From assembly GCA_032622095.1 (NCBI GenBank), contig CP136069.1, positions 48,584,194-48,648,193 on the forward strand: DNA of 64,000 nucleotides, given 5' to 3'. The notes beneath the pieces were generated by a model that had not been told where the DNA came from, made no database searches, and saw nothing but the letters and a program-made list of their open reading frames with translations. The number at the start of each line of letters is the position of its first letter. Position 1 is the first letter of the stretch. This DNA comes from Siphonodentalium dalli. Lineage: Eukaryota > Mollusca > Scaphopoda > Gadilida > Siphonodentaliidae. A program made the position numbers and the translations under genes. Positions 10,906-22,887 of this stretch are shown in pieces.

Positions 10906-11972
10906 ATTGCAATCAGAATAAAAAACAATTAAAAATGTAATGTCATATCAAAGTGTGAGCAGGGATCTAATGTTGAACGGAGATATTATGGTGATAGATT
11001 ATGATAATAATACAGTCGAGCACATATTACATTAAGTGACGTGTTATATGTGTATACGAATTGACCAACTGACCACCAATATCCTCCAACTAATTACATG
11101 TAGGTCACTATGCCGCAGTCTGAACTTGGTGTCTCCTATCTTGTAAGCAGGATTGGCAGGGTCGTGAGAGACAGCGACAGTTGAAATGTAATGCCTTTCG
11201 ACAGTTTGAAAGTTCACATCATAATTAGGTTGATATTATTTTCATACATTATAGTTTGTATTTTTCTACCAGGATTTAGAGACAGTTGTTGCCTTTAGAT
11301 CAAAAGCCGCATGTTATCCTTCTTGCTTCGTCAAATGTTTTCCCAATCTTAGGGGTATCCATTTTAAAATGTAAAACAGTTGGAAAACTCGAGGGAGCAC
11401 TTTGAAAATTCCAACCAGAGGGGGTGGACATTCGGACACCTACAGCGGAGACTATATATCCAGTCTTTCCTGGGAATCGTTACATTGTAGTGGTTATCAT
11501 GCCAGGCACTGCTGGGTTTACAAAGTATAGTTATATTAAACTTAATTAGTTAAAGCCACTAGTTCCTGTTTTGTGAAAACTGTGGGATCGCGCTTCCGAG
11601 TTCACTGCCACATTCCACTATTAGCAATACTGAATCAAATGAACAGTATTCAGAACATATTAATTTTGCAACCTTTTGCACCAACTGATGTATTTAATAA
11701 CCGCACATTTATACCCCTCTAAACGACATTAACGTATACACAACAATAGCTCATCCATAACACTAGTGTATGAATTGAATGCTAATTTACTTCAATATCA
11801 TGTCGTTAAAAGTAATTATGCCAGGGTATGATTCAGTCAAAGTTCTAAATACCAAGAAGGCAGTCTATCTTCAGAGCTTTGGTATGTACATATTTATTGT
11901 AAGTTACAAGGTATTGGTGCACAAGTTATATCAACTGCATGTGCCCCCTATCCGGATAATACACACACGTGT
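10906..11972. other. Intergenic, no gene seen
   Basis: No ORF with recognisable features, no tRNA-like fold and no clear repeat was found here. Confidence 0.45.
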
Positions 11973-11976
11973 TTAA

Positions 11977-13375
11977 AGGATTACACGGTGTATCTTTCCT
12001 CAGTCATTATCGATGCCCGCTGATCCACTGAGCACGTTGTTAAAACCATCTGTGTAATAGGCCGTCTGCAACCGAAGTTATGTAGATTCATGCGATTGAA
12101 TATTACAGATTATGCAGTCTGAATCGTTAACCTTCCCTCATGTGACGCCGCATGGGGGACTACTGTCGAGACTCAGTGTCAAACCCAAAAGACTGTCGCA
12201 ATTGACTTTTATATAATGATTGTCTGGACCTTCGGAGCTGAAAATGTGTGTATATGGGTAATTTGACCCGGTAAATCTTGTTAGATTGGTCCCGTTGACA
12301 CCTGATGTCTTAACAGGGCACTTATAATTAATTTAATTAAATAATTCATTATATACCCAATATGGTTGAAAACTGGTTGTTGTAAATAAAAAAAAACGGC
12401 GATAAATTGACCCGTAGAGTGTCAGGAGATCGATGACTTAAAGGGGTAAACTTGAGCAATAAAGAGCGTTCCGTATGTAGAAACATTGTTACAGATGGGT
12501 TACCTGCCCAGGGGAATGGCCTGACAAAGGCGCATCTTCTCATGTTCCATCCATGAATAGAACATTACTTACTTACATTTGACATCAGATGACTTAAAGG
12601 GTGACTATATGATACATAAAAGGTGCTTATTATCATTCCAGAAGATATGTGGGAACATTTGAGGCCGATTAAAAAAACGTCTAACATCTCTATCCTGATT
12701 CCATTTACATTTACAAACACGACGCCACATATACATGTAACCTCTGGCTATTACTCGTCCTATCATACAATTATTTTACCACCAATTTCCCACATATCTG
12801 CTAGACTGATAATAACGGTTCTTTATTTATCATGTAATTTATTATTCCCCTTTTAAGGTTCAAGATCAAAGGTATGTAATGCTTTATTCTCAGCCAGTAT
12901 TCATGGGGCATGAGAAGGTGCGCATATCCCATGCCATTCAGGTTGCCCATGTGTACCAATTTGTCTACACACGGAACGCTCTTTATTGTGCACATATGCC
13001 CCTTTAAGTCGTCTGCGACGAACGACAACTATCTAATTTTACTTTACGGGTCAATTTATGACCGTGTTTCAATTTACACCGACCAGAGTGCAACCATTTT
13101 GGGTATATAATTAATTATTTAATTGAATTAGTTGTGAGTGCCATTTTAAGACATCTGATGTCAACGGGACCTGTCTAATAGGAATCCCTGGGTCAATTAC
13201 CTACTCGTAAAAAAATTCAGCTCCTTATGGTCCAGCCAATTTTACTGTTGCCTTTCATGTTTGACACCGCGTGTCGCTATACGTCACTCATGTGACGTCA
13301 AAACTTCTCGACAACGTGCTCAGTGGATTAGCGGGCATCGATAATGGCTGAGAAAATTTACACCGGTGTAATCCT
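11977..13375. mobile_element. TTAA-flanked palindromic DNA element, 1.4 kb, non-autonomous
   Basis: The ends AGGATTACACGGTGTA and TACACCGGTGTAATCCT are inverted copies, and both outer sides carry TTAA (11973-11976 and 13376-13379), the target site of piggyBac-type elements. The inverted similarity runs inward about 500 bp per side: the TCATTATCGATGCCCGCT segment, the ATAATTAATTATATACCCAA segment and an AATAAAGAGCGTTC motif appear in both arms. The interior has a further inverted pair around TATGTGGGAA and TTCCCACATA. No transposase ORF is present. Related sequence occurs near 24.0-24.36 kb. Confidence 0.7.
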
Positions 13376-13379
13376 TTAA

Positions 13380-13714
13380 CCCTTTACCCAACAAACCGGC
13401 CAAAACCGGCCAAATAAAGCTTCAACAGCCTAACATATCTTCGGTCTGTCTCAATAACACCATACAAATATGGATATCATTGGAACCGGCTCCTTGACCA
13501 CATTATGATAGTTACAGTTATGCCCTGTGCCAATGCATTCTCTTATATATGCGAGTCGACCATAGGTCGCCTCGCATATATAAGAGAATGCATTGGCCTT
13601 ATAATTTTTAATGTGTTAAGCCAATGCATTCTCTTATATATGCGAGGCGACCTATGGTCGACTCGCATATATAAGAGAATGCATTGGCACAGGGCCGTTC
13701 TGTTGGGTAAAGGG
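13380..13714. mobile_element. TTAA element with twin hairpins (copy 1, inverted orientation)
   Basis: It begins CCCTTTACCCAACA directly after the TTAA shared with the neighbouring 1.4-kb element and ends TGTTGGGTAAAGGG, but the right-hand TTAA has decayed to ATAC. It contains two long hairpins with arms GCCAATGCATTCTCTTATAT and loop wording TCGACCATAGGTCGCC. Relative to the copies at 57.5 and 60.7 kb it is inverted, and it lacks most of the AT-rich spacer between hairpins. No ORF is present; it must be moved in trans. Confidence 0.8.
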
Positions 13715-14059
13715 ATACATGTAACAGGATTAACATAGCTAATGAACATGTTGATGATGACTAGAGGTTTATGATCGGTGGATTGTGATTACCGGTCTCG
13801 GGATCCTCTCGTATAGATATAACGTCATGCCGTGAATGGTAGTTGGTTTCTATGTTGTGAAATATTTGGGGCACCAATGAGGAAATTGTGAAAGCATACT
13901 AATATAATTTGTCATATAACTTGGTTCTTTGCGGTCGGAATAAAAGGCATTTGAACACGACGTGTAGTTACAATAATAATACTATATACGTGCAATGCGT
14001 CGACTCTTTTATAGCTGGATACTCACTGCTGCAGTGTGGAGTTGATTCCCATCTATTCG

Positions 14060-14450
14060 TTTGAACAATATTTTTTTATATTATTATCCCCCGAAAAAAA
14101 ATCCGAGGACTATATAAATTACCGACGTGCGTCCGTCCATCCATCCCAGATGGTTTCCGAAAGGTAACTTTAGTTATAATTATCCCGTTATTTTCAAATT
14201 GGGTACACCGAGGCTCCAGTCTGTTTTCCTGAAAATAAGGTCATTGAACTTATTTAAAAAGACAAATATAAGCCCATATCGGAATGTTTTTAATCTGAAT
14301 TACGCTCTACATGAACCTAAATCGACTTACCAGATGTGCGCGCTGTATACTGTTTTCACTGTGGTCCGCGACATAAAAGGGAATAACTTGTATAAGTTCA
14401 CCATGGGCTTATTTGAGAAACAAATAAGTCCAACCTGAAATTATGTGAAT
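14060..14450 (+). repeat. Dispersed repeat fragment with GTCCGTCC head
   Basis: CCGAGGACTATATAAATTAC then CGTCCGTCCATCC opens a segment whose body recurs in part near 9255-9360 and 16730-16820 (TTTTCACTGTGG..CGC.ATAAAA). It is an uncharacterised dispersed element. The open frame across it is not convincing as a gene. Confidence 0.4.
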
Positions 14451-17400
14451 ATTTAGGTTCAATGTTAACCTATTTTCACGAGGATTTGTTGCGTGATCAC
14501 ATAGACATACATATACAGAGTAAACCAAATTGAGGTGGTAGATAATCATTGTAATTCTGAATTTTGAGCTATTGTGATAATTTGCGACGTATTACTTGTG
14601 GATGTGTTAAAGGGTTTTCGCTATGTCTGTTTGCTGCTAGTGATGTTGTTTGCAATTATTGTCGGTAGTCTTTTGCCTGCACGGTAAGCGGAAATTTGGC
14701 TTAGCAATTCTGAATTAGTTTGTATCGAATCGGACAGTGGGTCTTTAAATATTTCGAGTCTATTATGTTTACTATTATGTCATGCTTGACGACCACTTCA
14801 AAATCAAGATACAACGAAGAGCTTCATTGTTTCCGTGCATGACCATTGGTGGTAACTATTAAATTCCACTCTCCGAGTTGACACCAAATCAATAAAAAAC
14901 TACAAAAAAAGCTCATAATGTGGAACGCTCTTTGTCATCTAATGATTTTGTCATACGTAAACATAGACGCTCTTTACAGGAGACGAAGATTGGAATTTGT
15001 GCTTGGTGACAACAATTAAAAAGGTGTTGAACCTTTCTCGTTTGAAAGCGATACATGCCACAAGACTTGGTGTCAATTCATGCAGGGAATATTTTTAAGA
15101 ACGCTCATAACGACATGGATGTATGCTTGTTTTTATCGTATCAGATCTGATGTTAGGTTGTGTTGTAAAAAATACGTTGATTTAAAATATTGTTCATGTT
15201 TTGATCACCAGGTAAACGGAAATTTGAATGTGTACTTTACTAGTGTAAATAAATGGGATATAAATGGGCATATTTGTCTTGAATTAATTGGTTTTCCGTT
15301 ATATGTGTTTTGTTTACTATGGCGGCTTTCATTGTAAAATCTAATTTTCGGATGAGCTCTACTTTGTAAACGGCTTACATCCGCACACCCAGCTATTTTG
15401 CCAGATTCATGTAACATATATAGGCGCAACAGCTTCGCACACGAAGACCCATAGTTGTAGTTGTGTAGTTGCCCAGCACCGACAAAGCAAATAGGAATTA
15501 TTGCCTATACTGACCGTTTACGGGGGGTTACGGCATGGAAAACTTCAATTCGCATTTAACTTGTAATAACTGCAAGAAAGGGACCATTTCAATTAAAATT
15601 GATGCAACATGCGTTGAATATTCTAGGCGCCACGTACATGCACCTCGTCGTCCACTGCGATTACCAACTTAATGCCAGAAGCCATATATATTATACAGTT
15701 GCACCACTATTTCAATCATATTTATATGACGAGGAACCGTTGTTCAAGAAATCATTGGTCTTGCCATGTCAAGGGCCATATTTGGCGTCATCGCCCCATC
15801 TCACTTGGTAAAATTTGTTATGACCATGCAACTATCCATTGTTTCCACCAGATACGTTATGACTGAGTGATAAATAAGTTAATGCATTTCCACTGGACGA
15901 TCTCCAATTATTCGTGACACAAACAACAACAACAACGTGAAGTAGGTAACGACCATCTACTGGACAATACAAAACACCACCAGAAAGTATAGGCCACATT
16001 GTATTACAGGATAAGTTCATTCCGCGACAGTAAATGTCTCACCTGTGTCTCATCGCGTTCGGTCATCAACCCACCTCGATTAATAAAACATAAATGCCCT
16101 ATTAATGATGCACTATCGACCTAATTATAAACAGGTCCAGCTCCCAATTACTATACACTAGACATGAGACAAATCTATCTGGAGAGGTTATCCTTGAAGG
16201 CGTATCTTTCCTTAACCAATGGAGGTAGTCTTTTTCTTGACAGGCTGGTGACTCCGATGATCCATCATTTCGGGTTGAGGTTAGATATAAGGGGTATCGT
16301 GAATAGGAATTTCAAATCATCTAACCCAGACAGACAAGATGTTCTTCACACGCGGATTATTGATGGTAAGTTAATCTATCAGACGATATATATTTCTCAC
16401 GATTCTCTCTTTCATCTTACCCTCTAAAGGGTGATTCAAATTTCAAATTTCATTAAATCGTTTGGAACATAGCCGAATAACTCTGACGATGAATATTTTT
16501 GAACCCAGTAAACCACAATGTTCTCCCAAAAAAACGCACATTATCTGCTTATATACAACTTAATTTAGGTAGATAATCTGCTTAGAATCGCCTCATTTTG
16601 AGTATATAATGTTCTGAAAATTTTAGTATTTTAGTCACATTGTGGACTCACAATGAGGCTATTCTAAGCAGATTATGTTCGGACAATGACATAAATAGAC
16701 CAACCCACGACTTTTCAGGTGTTCGCTCATTAACATGTGTTTTCACTGTGGCCCGCGCCATAAAACGAAATAAACGCTATGACTCCATGCTCTGCTTATT
16801 TCAGAATCAAATAATCACAGTATATATTTAACATTTTAGGTCGATTTTGTGCGTAGTTGCGTGAGAATATGTTGAGTAAACACACAAATGTGTATGTGTA
16901 TGTGTATCAGTGGCACTACATAAGCAATATACTGCCGCAAATAATTATATTCTCAACTACTATTGCCGAAATATCCATACCCAACTATTTGCACATGTCG
17001 TATAGCTATTTCGTTCGGATCGAAGTACATGCATAGTAACGCAGAACACACAGACTATTTAAGAATAACTTTTTATACATACACTGACTGTACGTCGCGT
17101 TCACAATTCACACCTTCGCACATTTACCTGACATTTTTTGCAAGATTTAGATACATAAAGCTATAATGACATCTTTATAAAAGCCTGTGTTTGATCATCA
17201 GAAAGCATGATTTGGAACAGTATACACGGAAGTGAAAAAAAAGAACTCAATGCGGAAGTGAACACATAAATCCACGTAGCGTAGCGTATTGCGCGCGCTT
17301 CACAATTTCACCGATTCTTTTGGCAATAGAGTTACTTCTTGACGTCACGGAGTCCCGGTAAAAAAGTCATATTGGACTCGATCAGAAAGAGAGGTTGTCC

Positions 17401-18284
17401 CACTTATGTGCGAATTATAGAAGATAGCTGGGAATTGTTTAAGATTTTGGCAAGTATTTTCAAAGCCTACCACACCTGTAAATTGGTAAATTGTGTATTT
17501 ATTGAATAATAAATATAGATAGACACAAGTGTGTGACTTGGTTAACGGTATTGTAGGAGTTTGTTGTGACGCAATGGTATAACGCAGTTATTCTATATTG
17601 CCAAATGAATTTGGAGTCCAATATGACCTTTTCCCGGATTATCATGTGACGGCTTCTGCCCAATCAGAAATAGTGTTAGTTAAGGGATGGTAGCTCTATA
17701 TACGAATAATATGCAGCTTCTTCCGCTGGTGGAACCATTTCCATGTGCCGGCCTGTGAGAATGTCGCGTACGTAGTTCAGACGTTGTATTTTCTAAAACA
17801 GTACCACAGCTGTGGTTGGTATTTGCAACAATGTTAGTTACATGATCCATACTTTAAGTGGACCAGATGTCTGAGCATGGATGCAGGTACATTATGCCAT
17901 AACTCTCTGATATAGCTACACCCATAGAAATCACATTCCACTAGTACACAACCTGGGAACTTTTTTATGTTCTGACCTGTTCTGAAAGGGAACTGTATAA
18001 CATTGAACAAACATGGCAGGTTTATATATTGATTTGTTAATACTTGTTCCTCGGTAATCTACTACTTCTCGGTATGGAGTGGTCCCAGCTCGAGATTGCA
18101 TGCTTTTCCGTGAGCTCATATCGCAATAAACATTGCATTAATTTTCCGGGAGAAAGTGCATGATTCTAAGCGATGCAAAGGAATTGGAACCTTCACCTAC
18201 AGTGAAATAAATTATTAATGAACTGGTATTAACCAAGAGATGTATTACCTGCACCGCTTTTTCAATGTTATAAACTTCCCGGCC
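14451..18284. other. Intergenic, with two weak inverted repeats
   Basis: No supported gene. Near 16545-16680 the phrase GATAATCTGCTTAGAATCGCCTCAT recurs in inverse as ATGAGGCTATTCTAAGCAGATTAT. At about 17340-17655, GTCCCGGTAAAAAAGTCATATTGGACTC faces its inverse GAGTCCAATATGACCTTTTCCCGG across about 250 bp. Both look like old non-autonomous DNA elements. A partial dispersed repeat lies at 16730-16820. Confidence 0.45.
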
Positions 18285-18285
18285 A

Positions 18286-18520
18286 TAACCACAGGGGCGT
18301 GTCGTTAACACAAGTGAAATAGAAATTTTAAAATATATCAGTTTAAAACGAACGCTCCACTTTAAAAAGTGCATCGATAAACAATACATATGTATTGCAT
18401 ACTTAATTATATATGTATTGTTTATCGATGCACTTTTAAAGTGGCGCGGTCGTTTTAAACTGATATATTGTTTATTTATATTTTACTCGTTTTAATGACA
18501 CACCCCTGTGGTCATAACAT
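18286..18520. mobile_element. Foldback element, about 235 bp
   Basis: The outer arms CCACAGGGGCGTGTCGTTAA and TAATGACACACCCCTGTGG are inverted copies. The inner arm AAAGTGCATCGATAAACAATAC is nearly perfectly repeated in inverse around an AT-rich centre near 18400. There is no ORF. The family is uncertain. Confidence 0.65.
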
Positions 18521-18710
18521 CAAAACGTTCCCAGTTTTGTATTAGTGGAATATGATCTCTACATCAAAGTCTACATCATTATATCTAAGAGTAGAAATTC
18601 ATGGCATGATCTAATAAACGGTTAAATTGAATATAATCTAGACGCAAGTTAATATTCATTCATCAGTGTTATCCACTGAAATTACTGGAGCTTCCTCAAT
18701 TTTTGTGAAA

Positions 18711-18932
18711 ACCCTGTGCCAATGCATTCTCTTATATATGCGAGTCGCCATTAGGGCGCCTCTCATATATAAGATAATGCATTGGCCTAACACTATTTAT
18801 CTTGACTTTGTAAGCCAGTGCATTCTCTTATTTATGTGGCGCCCTATATATGGGCGACTCGCATATATAAAAGAATGCACTGACATAGGGTCTTCAATGC
18901 TGCACCAGCACAGCTGCCGTCATGAAAGGGTT
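18711..18932. mobile_element. Diverged twin-hairpin TTAA element (copy 4) upstream of the plus-strand peptide gene
   Basis: It carries two hairpins with the GTGCCAATGCATTCTCTTAT arm but with mismatches and altered loops (TCGCCATTAGGGCGCC, GGCGCCCTATATATGGGCG). It ends near GAAAGGGTTAA, resembling the GGTAAAGGGTTAA end of the intact copies. The left end is not recognisable. It sits directly upstream of the start region of the peptide gene. Confidence 0.6.
18864..18873 (+). promoter_or_regulatory. TATA-box candidate TATATAAAAG inside a hairpin element
   Basis: A full TATA consensus match lies 123 bp upstream of the candidate ATG at 18996. It would place transcription start near 18895-18905 and give a short 5' leader. 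The box belongs to the last arm of the diverged twin-hairpin element, so the promoter may be transposon-derived. This applies only if the first exon is the one given at 18996. Confidence 0.3.
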
Positions 18933-18995
18933 AAATTATGTCTTCAAACGTACACAACGAACCGATTCATTGAAATCAATGCGATCGATAAATAC

Positions 18996-19091
18996 ATGTT
19001 CTATTCAATTTTCAAGGTGACGCTTCTGTGTCTTGCTCCATTGACGGTTAGCGGATGGATGGGCATGGGCATGGGCATGGGCATGTGTCCG
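18996..19091 (+). CDS. Signal-peptide exon of the plus-strand Gly/Met-rich secreted peptide (paralog B)
   Basis: ATG at 18996 opens 32 codons: a basic-hydrophobic signal sequence (MFYSIFKVTLLCLAPLTVSG) followed by W and four Met-Gly pairs, then Cys-Pro. The exon ends CCG|GTGAGT in phase 0. With exons 22833-22887 and 26002-26063 the reading frame is complete: 71 codons including stop, a mature peptide of about 50 residues. The alternative is an exon starting at 19017 after TTTTCAAG, because only the part from VTLLCL onward matches paralog A, which has no ATG at this place. The product is presumably exported and is rich in Gly, Met, Pro and Tyr with two Cys, in the style of shell-matrix or adhesive peptides. 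The exact function is unknown. Confidence 0.65.
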
Positions 19092-19289
19092 GTGAGTACC
19101 GACATATTAATTAGACACATCTAAATACTACATGTAATTCAAACTGAGAGGTGTCCCATCCGTTTTGACACAAAACAAAAGTACAATGCGTGAGGATTCT
19201 CAGTATCCCAGAAAATAATGCAGTCGATCCTATGTTCTCATTCGTTGGACTTTGTTGTGGTCAGATGTCAATCATTATAGCACCAATTA

Positions 19290-19448
19290 CAGTAATGCCC
19301 TAAATAATCGACTCCTTAACCCACAGCAGAATTATGGGTAACTTTTCAGTGAGAGCTTTCCGATGAATGGCAACAAGTCATATTTCCGACTGAAAAGTTA
19401 CCCATAATTCTGCTGTGGTTAAGGAGTCGATTATTTAGGGCATTACTG
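19290..19448. mobile_element. mariner-like miniature element, 159 bp
   Basis: Inverted ends CAGTAATGCCCTAAATAATC... and the complementary ...GATTATTTAGGGCATTACTG, paired over about 60 bp, are flanked by TA on both sides (19288-19289 and 19449-19450). TA targets and CAGT ends are typical of Tc1/mariner-derived miniature elements. It lies in intron 1 of the plus-strand peptide gene. Confidence 0.75.
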
Positions 19449-20249
19449 TACACATGTCTGTTTTACATAATTTGGACTTGAGGGACCTTGTAAATACATG
19501 ACATCCACATCGATACGCTCGCACCAAACATTATTATAATGGGACAATTTACATTGATACAACTCCTTAGTATATGTTCCCGAGGCGGGAAAGTATTATC
19601 TATAGTCAGCCGGCTATTTTCTCTTTCCAAACGAAGTCCGCATAACAGCGATTTAGTTAGTTATCAATGGGACTCGAAACGTGCCAGACTAAATGATTCA
19701 TTAAGGAGGAGGTCAAGTGACCAATTTTGAATGATGATTTCCATGCAAATCCGCGTATCAAATGTCACAGCGTTGCACATACTTCTGATTGTGACTTGAT
19801 GTGGTATTGGAAACAACAGGTATTTTCTGGCGGGTCCGCTAGGAACTTGTTCCTTTATAATGTTGGTGGATTTATTTTTTTATATTGATTTTCCAAATGT
19901 AGGTCATGCGATGTAATTCCAGAAAAACATTCTCTAAAAAATATTGATTTTTGCAAAATGTTATAATTTTCCAGTTGAATGTTGTGACTGTTCAATAATA
20001 TGCCTGTTTTAGTTCCCGAACAACTACATCATACATAACTTTTGCTCCGGAGATTTGCATGGAAATCCCCGTTCAAAATTGGTCACTTGACCTCCCCCTT
20101 AAATAAGATCGCTACTCATGCGTAACATTCACACTCGGGTTGACCCATTTAGTATAGAATGGGTTAATGTGGCACAGATGTCATCCATTTTCCGGCGTCG
20201 CAGAACTCTCAGCTTGAGCTGCACATTCAACAGAGTTATCACCACGTGC

Positions 20250-21441
20250 CAGGGTTGTGGTAATCGTAATCAGTAATCAAAGTAATCGATTACAAAATTT
20301 GGAGTAATCGTCTGTAATCAGTAATCATGACATTTCTTAATTACAAGTAATCGTAATCGATTACTTTCAAATGTACCTGTAATCATGATTACATTTTGAT
20401 TACTTTTTGATTACTTTTACTAAAATATCCATATGGATGGGTAGTGTATACTCATAGTCTCATACCATACTGTGGAGTGTGCAATGATACAAACAACATA
20501 TTAGAAAGTTAGTACAATTATGTCATGTGTTATGTTAGTGGTACAGTGTGTATCTATATGCTGGCAGTGGACACAGATAACAACACACAATTGTTGAATA
20601 CAACATGAATGGCAATAAACTTGTGATACAGACAATGAAATGTTCTAATATGAATAAATAGGCTAGCCAACTTCAATTATGATTAAATTTAATTGGGATT
20701 GCTGCAGACAATGGCTGTAGAGTCACACTGGTATACAATAGGGCTAATTAACTGAACAAAGCAGGTGTGATCTACATCAGTAGACCTAATTAGCTGGTTT
20801 GTCATTTACTGCACTCATGGAGTTAAGCCTCATTTAGTCCTCATCAGGATTAACAATGGATGATCATCAAATAAATCTTAGTGTTATCTTCATTGTGTTG
20901 GGTATTGAATCTAACAGAACTTGCAAATAATTTATAATTGTTTCTGGTGATATTTTCATAAATGGTATGCGTTAGTTTGAATGCATGTAAGAAAATTTAA
21001 AATATATTAAAATATATTTACATAAATAATTACACATGAAACATAATGTATTCCCAATAAATTGGTGCATAACTTCATGATGAAACCTTTCCAATACATG
21101 TAAATGTAAAAAAGTTTATATGTTTATTTTATTGCTTGCATCTTTCTATTGTTTCAGTTGTTTCTTGTTTCCATGGTATGCAGTGATGGTTTTATTCAAT
21201 CAAATTTGATAATTTAATTTAAATTATTTCATTATTTATTCCCATGCGATCAAAATGGTTGGAAACTAACAATTGTAATCAGATGTAATCAAAAAGTAAT
21301 CGATTACATTTACTAAAGTAATTGTAATCGTAATCAATTACAATGGAAAAAATGTAATCAGTAATCGTAATAGTAATCATGTAAATCAAAAGTAATTGTA
21401 ATCGTAATCGATTACATTGGCATGTAATCGCCCCAACCCTG
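20250..21441. mobile_element. Non-autonomous hAT-type transposon, 1192 bp
   Basis: The ends CAGGGTTG and CAACCCTG are inverted, and an exact 8-bp target duplication CCACGTGC flanks them (20242-20249 and 21442-21449), the hallmark size for hAT. Each end has about 150 bp of clustered GTAATC/GATTAC motifs (for example TAATCGATTACA), a probable subterminal transposase-binding array. The AT-rich middle has no transposase ORF. It is in intron 1 of the peptide gene. Confidence 0.85.
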
Positions 21442-21449
21442 CCACGTGC

Positions 21450-22832
21450 ATGCATGTACTTGCAGTTATTGCACAACCGTTGGTTATTTTTTTGCGAACA
21501 CGTGTCTTGTCCATGAACATAAAACCCGTTTACGTCGACAACGTCACTGACGACGTCAACTGTAACAGAAAAAAACATTGACTAAATTATGAAGTGTAGT
21601 CCACATAAAGCACACGTTTGTTCAATTACATAACATAATATAGACCGAAATGTTAGTAGTATTAGAAGCTACAATATTGAGAGCGTGCAATATATATATA
21701 TAGAACCGTCACAATTGTGTGAAACTTCTTTGTTTATTGCACTCGTTTGTCGATCCGCGACGTAAAAGTCGAGCCATCACGTCACACCAAATTCGCGGGG
21801 AAACGTTAACCAGTTAACATACGTGTGTCGTTCTATCTATTGTCGGTGTGCTTCTAAAAGGTCGTATACATCGGGGACATCAAATTTCAGGAGACACAAA
21901 AACTATTTATCTCTGGAACTAGATATGGTATCTATCAATAACTTTGCACAATACCACATTATATCACAGTCGTTATAATAGATATACTTTAATATTTAAT
22001 TATCTTCTAGTTGATGAGAAAACATGATTTTATGGTGTTATACGACACTTTTAGAAGTAAATAATATAAATTTTGTCTATACGACATTTTAGTTTGGACG
22101 CGTATTCCTTAGTCTCTATCACTCAGGATAAGGAGGATACACCCTTGTGCCATTCTTCTTGAAAAATATCAGAAAAATTTCTAAAATAAAATGTATGACT
22201 TTTTCAGAATTAACGAATATTTTTCACGAGGAACCCAGGTACGACATTCTAGAACACAAATTTTCCATGAAAAACATCGAAAAATTGCATTTACACTTGA
22301 AATATTGACAAGTTGTCTCAGGAACTTATGTAATCGAAACCGTAGATTCCGAAAATGCAGTAAAATGTTCGCGCCTTAATGGCAGGTACATGTACATGTA
22401 CGACCTTTTAGAAGCCCACCGACGCTATTTATAATAAACTATATATATCTTTTCTGATCTATATGTACTGTACTTGTTTTCTTCAAAGGGATATAATATG
22501 AGTCAAAATTAGATGACGTTTTTTTTCTAAAAAAGAAATCAGATAGTCAAATTATATCGAGTTGTAGTAAAATCCATACAAAAGTCCGAAACAGAAAGCT
22601 ACTATTGTTATGTAATACTCGATTATTGGTTAAATTGTTTCAATTTATTAAAGTTAGGAACAAATGATTACGGCTTGCAATTCAGGAAGTGTCATTACGC
22701 AAGAAGTCTTCCAAATTGTATACGTGGTATCTCCGAGAAAATAAGCGCATGCTTCCACTGGTTAATTTACCAAGTAATGCACCAATCTTTTCTGTTATCA
22801 AATATCACATAATATCATCCCAATATTTTCAG
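21450..22832. other. Intron DNA, no gene seen
   Basis: This is the remainder of intron 1 of the plus-strand peptide gene: AT-rich with short frames only. It ends with the tract CCCAATATTTTCAG before exon 2. Confidence 0.45.
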
Positions 22833-22887
22833 GGTGGACCGCCATGTATGGGCTTTATGGGCGGACCGTTCTACGGTGGTCCTATGC
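22833..22887 (+). CDS. Middle exon of the plus-strand Gly/Met-rich secreted peptide (paralog B)
   Basis: The exon is bounded by ATATTTTCAG and GCGTAAGTAA splice sites. It has 18 codons plus one base, reading GGPPCMGFMGGPFYGGPM, and leaves in phase 1 with C. The opening GGPPCMG matches SGPPCMG of paralog A at 4553, and the phases agree (0 in, 1 out). Joined to exon 1 it gives the junction CPGGPPCMG with a C-x5-C pair that could form a disulfide. Two length-compatible exons with the same phases in two genes make a chance ORF unlikely. Confidence 0.75.
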
